Assembly: GCA_007258455.2 (NCBI GenBank)
Contig: VDFB02262711.1
Location: forward strand, 1-64,000
Length of the DNA: 64,000 nucleotides
Source of the DNA: Sequoia sempervirens
Lineage: Eukaryota > Streptophyta > Pinopsida > Cupressales > Cupressaceae
Direction: 5' to 3'
In this document: piece by piece, positions 61,050 to 64,000 of the stretch
How positions within the stretch are numbered: the first letter of the stretch is position 1
Layout of the letters: the number at the start of each line of letters is the position of its first letter
Program-made: the position numbers and the translations under genes
The notes under the pieces: model-generated
The model's database searches: none
Told to the model about the DNA's origin: nothing
What the model saw: the letters and a program-made list of their open reading frames with translations, nothing else

Positions 61050-61864
61050 ATTGTACATCATTAATTCTGATTTGGAGGTCTTTAAAATCCTAGATCTAAG
61101 ATTTGCATTAGTTAGTCTTGCATTTCATTTAGGGTTTCATAATTGCATCTTGCATCATTCAAAATCTCAAAAATCTCAAAAATATTGCATTCATTCCACA
61201 TAGTAATCTAGACATATTAGTGTCTTAAATTATTTTCATTAGAAAATTCAAACAAAATTGCATCTAGAAAGTTGTCATTTTTCTTGTTGTTTGTCATCAA
61301 ATTGTATTTGCATATAATCATTAAATTCTAGAAAACTGTAACTGGAAGTGCCTGTCTGCAACCTAAACCAGAGACCTTAAACATCAACTCATAAACTAAA
61401 ACTTTAATTTCTTCAACCCTTGTGCAAGGACCCATTCGCCCTAGGCGGATATATCCATATATAGGTCATTTTCCAAATTTTTGGGAATAAATCTGTCTTT
61501 GTTTGCTTTATTTCTTATTGTTTGCAAATTTCAGTTTCAGTTTTTGGATTACAAATTTTTGTAATTGTTTGCATTCAAGTCAATTGGTTAAAACAAGTGC
61601 ATTTTTCAAAATAAAAAATTACATTCAAAAGATATCATTTTCTGGTTTTTACATTCAAAAATCAGAAATTCCTTGCATGTCATATCTAAAAATTGCAATA
61701 TCTCTTTACATACTTGCATTGTGCTTCCCATTTTTGGATGTTTTTTGCACTTGTTTAGTTCCTTTTGTCCATTTTGGGAACAATATTGGCTTGGTGAAAC
61801 TTGTATGGGTATTGCAACCTGGTGTCATATTGCTAATACTTCATTGAGACATAGTTTGAGACTC
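61050..61864 (+). other. Tat-C 5' leader, non-coding
   Basis: Between primer site and gag. It contains one palindrome of the Tat-B type (GGACCCATTCGCC at 61428-61440 with a worn arm GGCGGATATATCC) and T-rich sequence; the ORFs near 61503-61847 look accidental. Confidence 0.55.
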
Positions 61865-64000
61865 ATGGCATCCTGTGCTAGTACATCCGTTGTGGATCTT
61901 GGGTTTTCCAACTCTTTCACTCATAGTGTTGACACTAGTCAACCCATGTTGGAAACCATACCTAAAATAACATTTCCTATGATTTCCAATCCTAATTATG
62001 TTGAAACCATTATTGCTCATGTCCCTCAAGAAAATCTAAAACAAATGGATGAAACCTTAGAAAAACTTTGTGAGTGTTGAATATATTGTTGGTACTATGG
62101 TTCTTGTCATATATAACATGAGGAGAATGCTTGACAATGAACTAGGAATAGAAATTGTGCATAGCCTAGCTCATATTAGTGATGATCATGTTCCTAAAAT
62201 GGCTAGTTGTGCTCAAACTTTCGAATACACTCAAAATCAAGGTGGAAATCAAATTCCCCCCTACAACAAGGCAACCAACTAGCAACGTAAATCCAACTTT
62301 AGGTATGTCCACTAGGAATCCTTTTAGCTTTGTGAATTCAAACATCATATCTCCTAACCCATCACCTCTCATAAACTTGCAATTCACTTGTCCTCCCAAC
62401 ATATATACACCTCCATCTTATTCCCCTCCATCTCAAAACACAACCACTAATTTCGTCCTCAGCCAACTTTTACAAAATGTTTCATCCCTCCAACAACAAA
62501 TCTCCACATTGAACCAAAATCAAAATGGCCAACCCTCACAATATTTCAAACTAAACCCATTATCATTGGAGATATTGAGAGTACAAATGCCACAAGGCAT
62601 AGAGATTCCTAGATTTGAGAAATATGATGGTAAAGGAGATCCTAGTAACCATGTCTTGGTATACACAACCTTATGTAGTGACTTCATTTTCAAAGACAAG
62701 CTCTTGGCTAAGATTTTTCCTAGATCTTTGAAAGATACAACCTTAGAATGGTTTTTCTCTTTACCAAATAATTAAATTAGTTCATTCAATGAACTTGATG
62801 ATGCCTTCATCAACCATTTCCAAGTGCACATTGGTCCCAAGATGGCCTTACCTAATTTAATGCAATGCAAACAAAAAAAAGATGAAAAGGTCATTGATTT
62901 CATAGCATTTTATCAATTTCTCTACGCATAAATCAACATTAAGATTCTAGATTCCGATCGTCAAGGAATGTTCATTAAAAAACTCGTAAACCAATATTCA
63001 AGATAAGCTTGGGATGATGAAATTTCCCTCTTTCACTCACTTATGCATGAATTTTTGTGACTATTAGAATTTAGTTAGTCGTCATGAAGTGAAAACTTCC
63101 TCCAATCATCCTAAAAAATCTAAATTTGTGCTTCATAACAATTTTCAACCATTCAAGAAACAAAATAAGGGCTTTATACAAATAAATCCACCTCAAACAA
63201 ATCAACATGTTTAATCTCAAGTGGCTGTTATAAAAACAAAAAATCCATATCAATTCAAGAACAAGAGTAAGCAATTTAATTTGTTACCTGATGCCCTTCA
63301 TTCCATCATATTGCAACTCTTGGGTAAGAAAATAATTACATTGCCTCTCGTTAGAACCATTGAAACCACTAAGCCCTTACCTCTTAAATATAATCTAAAT
63401 GTCTTTTGCTATTATCACCGATAAAATGGACATGATATAGAATGATGTATGCATCTTAAAAATATTGTGCAAGACCTCATTGATTCTAATCACATCCAGA
63501 TTGGTGGTATTAATGATCCAGGAAATAAATTTGTTTCCCCACCCAACCAAAATTTGTAAATATTTACCAATCCAATTCCAAATCATAACATCTCATTTGT
63601 TAAAGCTAGTGACACCAAGAATGATGTGATGAATGTTGGCAATATACAAGACATGACTAATGATAACATGAGTGATTATGGGGATATCCAAAATATGGTC
63701 AAACTCATTGATGTTCAACCTCATAAGGGCCAAACCAACTTGTCTCTTGACATTGCTTTCTCACAAAATGATATAATTAAACATGCACCCGATGGTCCTA
63801 TTTACATAGCTAGAAGAATCAATGGCAAGCCTACTAATGGGATAAATTAATTGATATCGTGTGTGTAGAGAATATGATCACCGAGGAATTCTTATTTGTG
63901 CATGAACTTTACCAAGACTCTTATGAACAATCGAAAGTATGGATCAAAACACATTATGGTTTTGCTTTCCCTAAGATAGGTTCGATCACTCTCTCATTAA
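61865..64000 (+). pseudogene. Tat-like gypsy gag (partial at window end)
   Basis: ATG 61865 (MASCASTSVVDLG) opens gag. After a shift near 62080-62180 the core reads IEIPRFEKYDGKGDP, LCSDFIFKDKLLAKIFPRSL and LEWFFSLP (62575-62765), the standard gag core of Tat/Athila-type gypsy elements. After a stop at 62773-62775 it continues SSFNELDDAFINHF. The knuckle C-Y-Y-H...G-H...C at 63407-63448 has two internal stops and is followed by LKNIVQDLID. 63850-64000 continues in another frame (EEFLFVHELYQDSYEQ) toward an expected protease beyond the window. Gag packages the element's RNA in cytoplasmic particles; this copy is inactive. Confidence 0.88.

Noticed and set aside
61503..61847. 114-codon ORF with membrane-like segments
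   Set aside because: T-rich leader of Tat-C with no start context or motif; gag starts downstream at 61865.

Overview
The window looks like plant nuclear DNA from a large, repeat-filled genome. It is AT-rich, holds many nested LTR retrotransposons, and shows Met-tRNA-type primer sites (TGGTATCAGAGC). A gymnosperm is my best guess, but nothing in the sequence proves it. I found no intact host gene, no tRNA or rRNA gene and no CRISPR array. Every long coding region belongs, or probably belongs, to a mobile element, and all of them carry stops or frameshifts.

Layout. 1-316: 3' end of a Ty3/gypsy integrase (+). 639-1408: small candidate element with inverted ends. 2175-6163: decayed (+) reading frame of about 1,300 codons, family not recognised, with a coiled-coil section. 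8312-14444: complete Copia element (Copia-1, -) with ATTTA target duplications. 16273-26964: plus-strand LTR element with AAAAG duplications and one acidic coiled-coil ORF (LARD-like), split by a minus-strand chromodomain gypsy (18283-24880). 26970-27738 and 43022-46100: two halves of one L1-type LINE (-), separated by a Tat-like gypsy derivative (Tat-A, 27744-43016, -, TGAAC). Tat-A is itself split by Copia-2 (32254-39371, -, TTTTT). 46631-47650: inverted-repeat structure. 47400-58668: degenerate AT-rich repeats split by Copia-3 (48728-57730, -), which carries a 1.04-kb DNA transposon in its gag region. 58669-64000: two Tat-like pieces joined head to head. One is a minus-strand 3' LTR with a short internal stub; the other is a 5'-truncated plus-strand LTR followed by primer site and gag.

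How it fits together. Target duplications and reading frames that stay open across insertion points give an insertion order. The LINE predates Tat-A, which predates Copia-2. The LARD-like element predates the chromovirus. The AT-rich repeat field predates Copia-3, which predates its DNA transposon. The most unusual signals are: (i) short palindromes in two Tat-like LTR families whose arms differ but stay complementary; (ii) Tat-A, with a protease-like domain ahead of a zinc knuckle and no recognisable gag core, RT or integrase; (iii) the LARD-like element and the chromovirus inside it sharing LTR 5' ends; and (iv) the unrecognised 2175-6163 frame downstream of a gypsy integrase.
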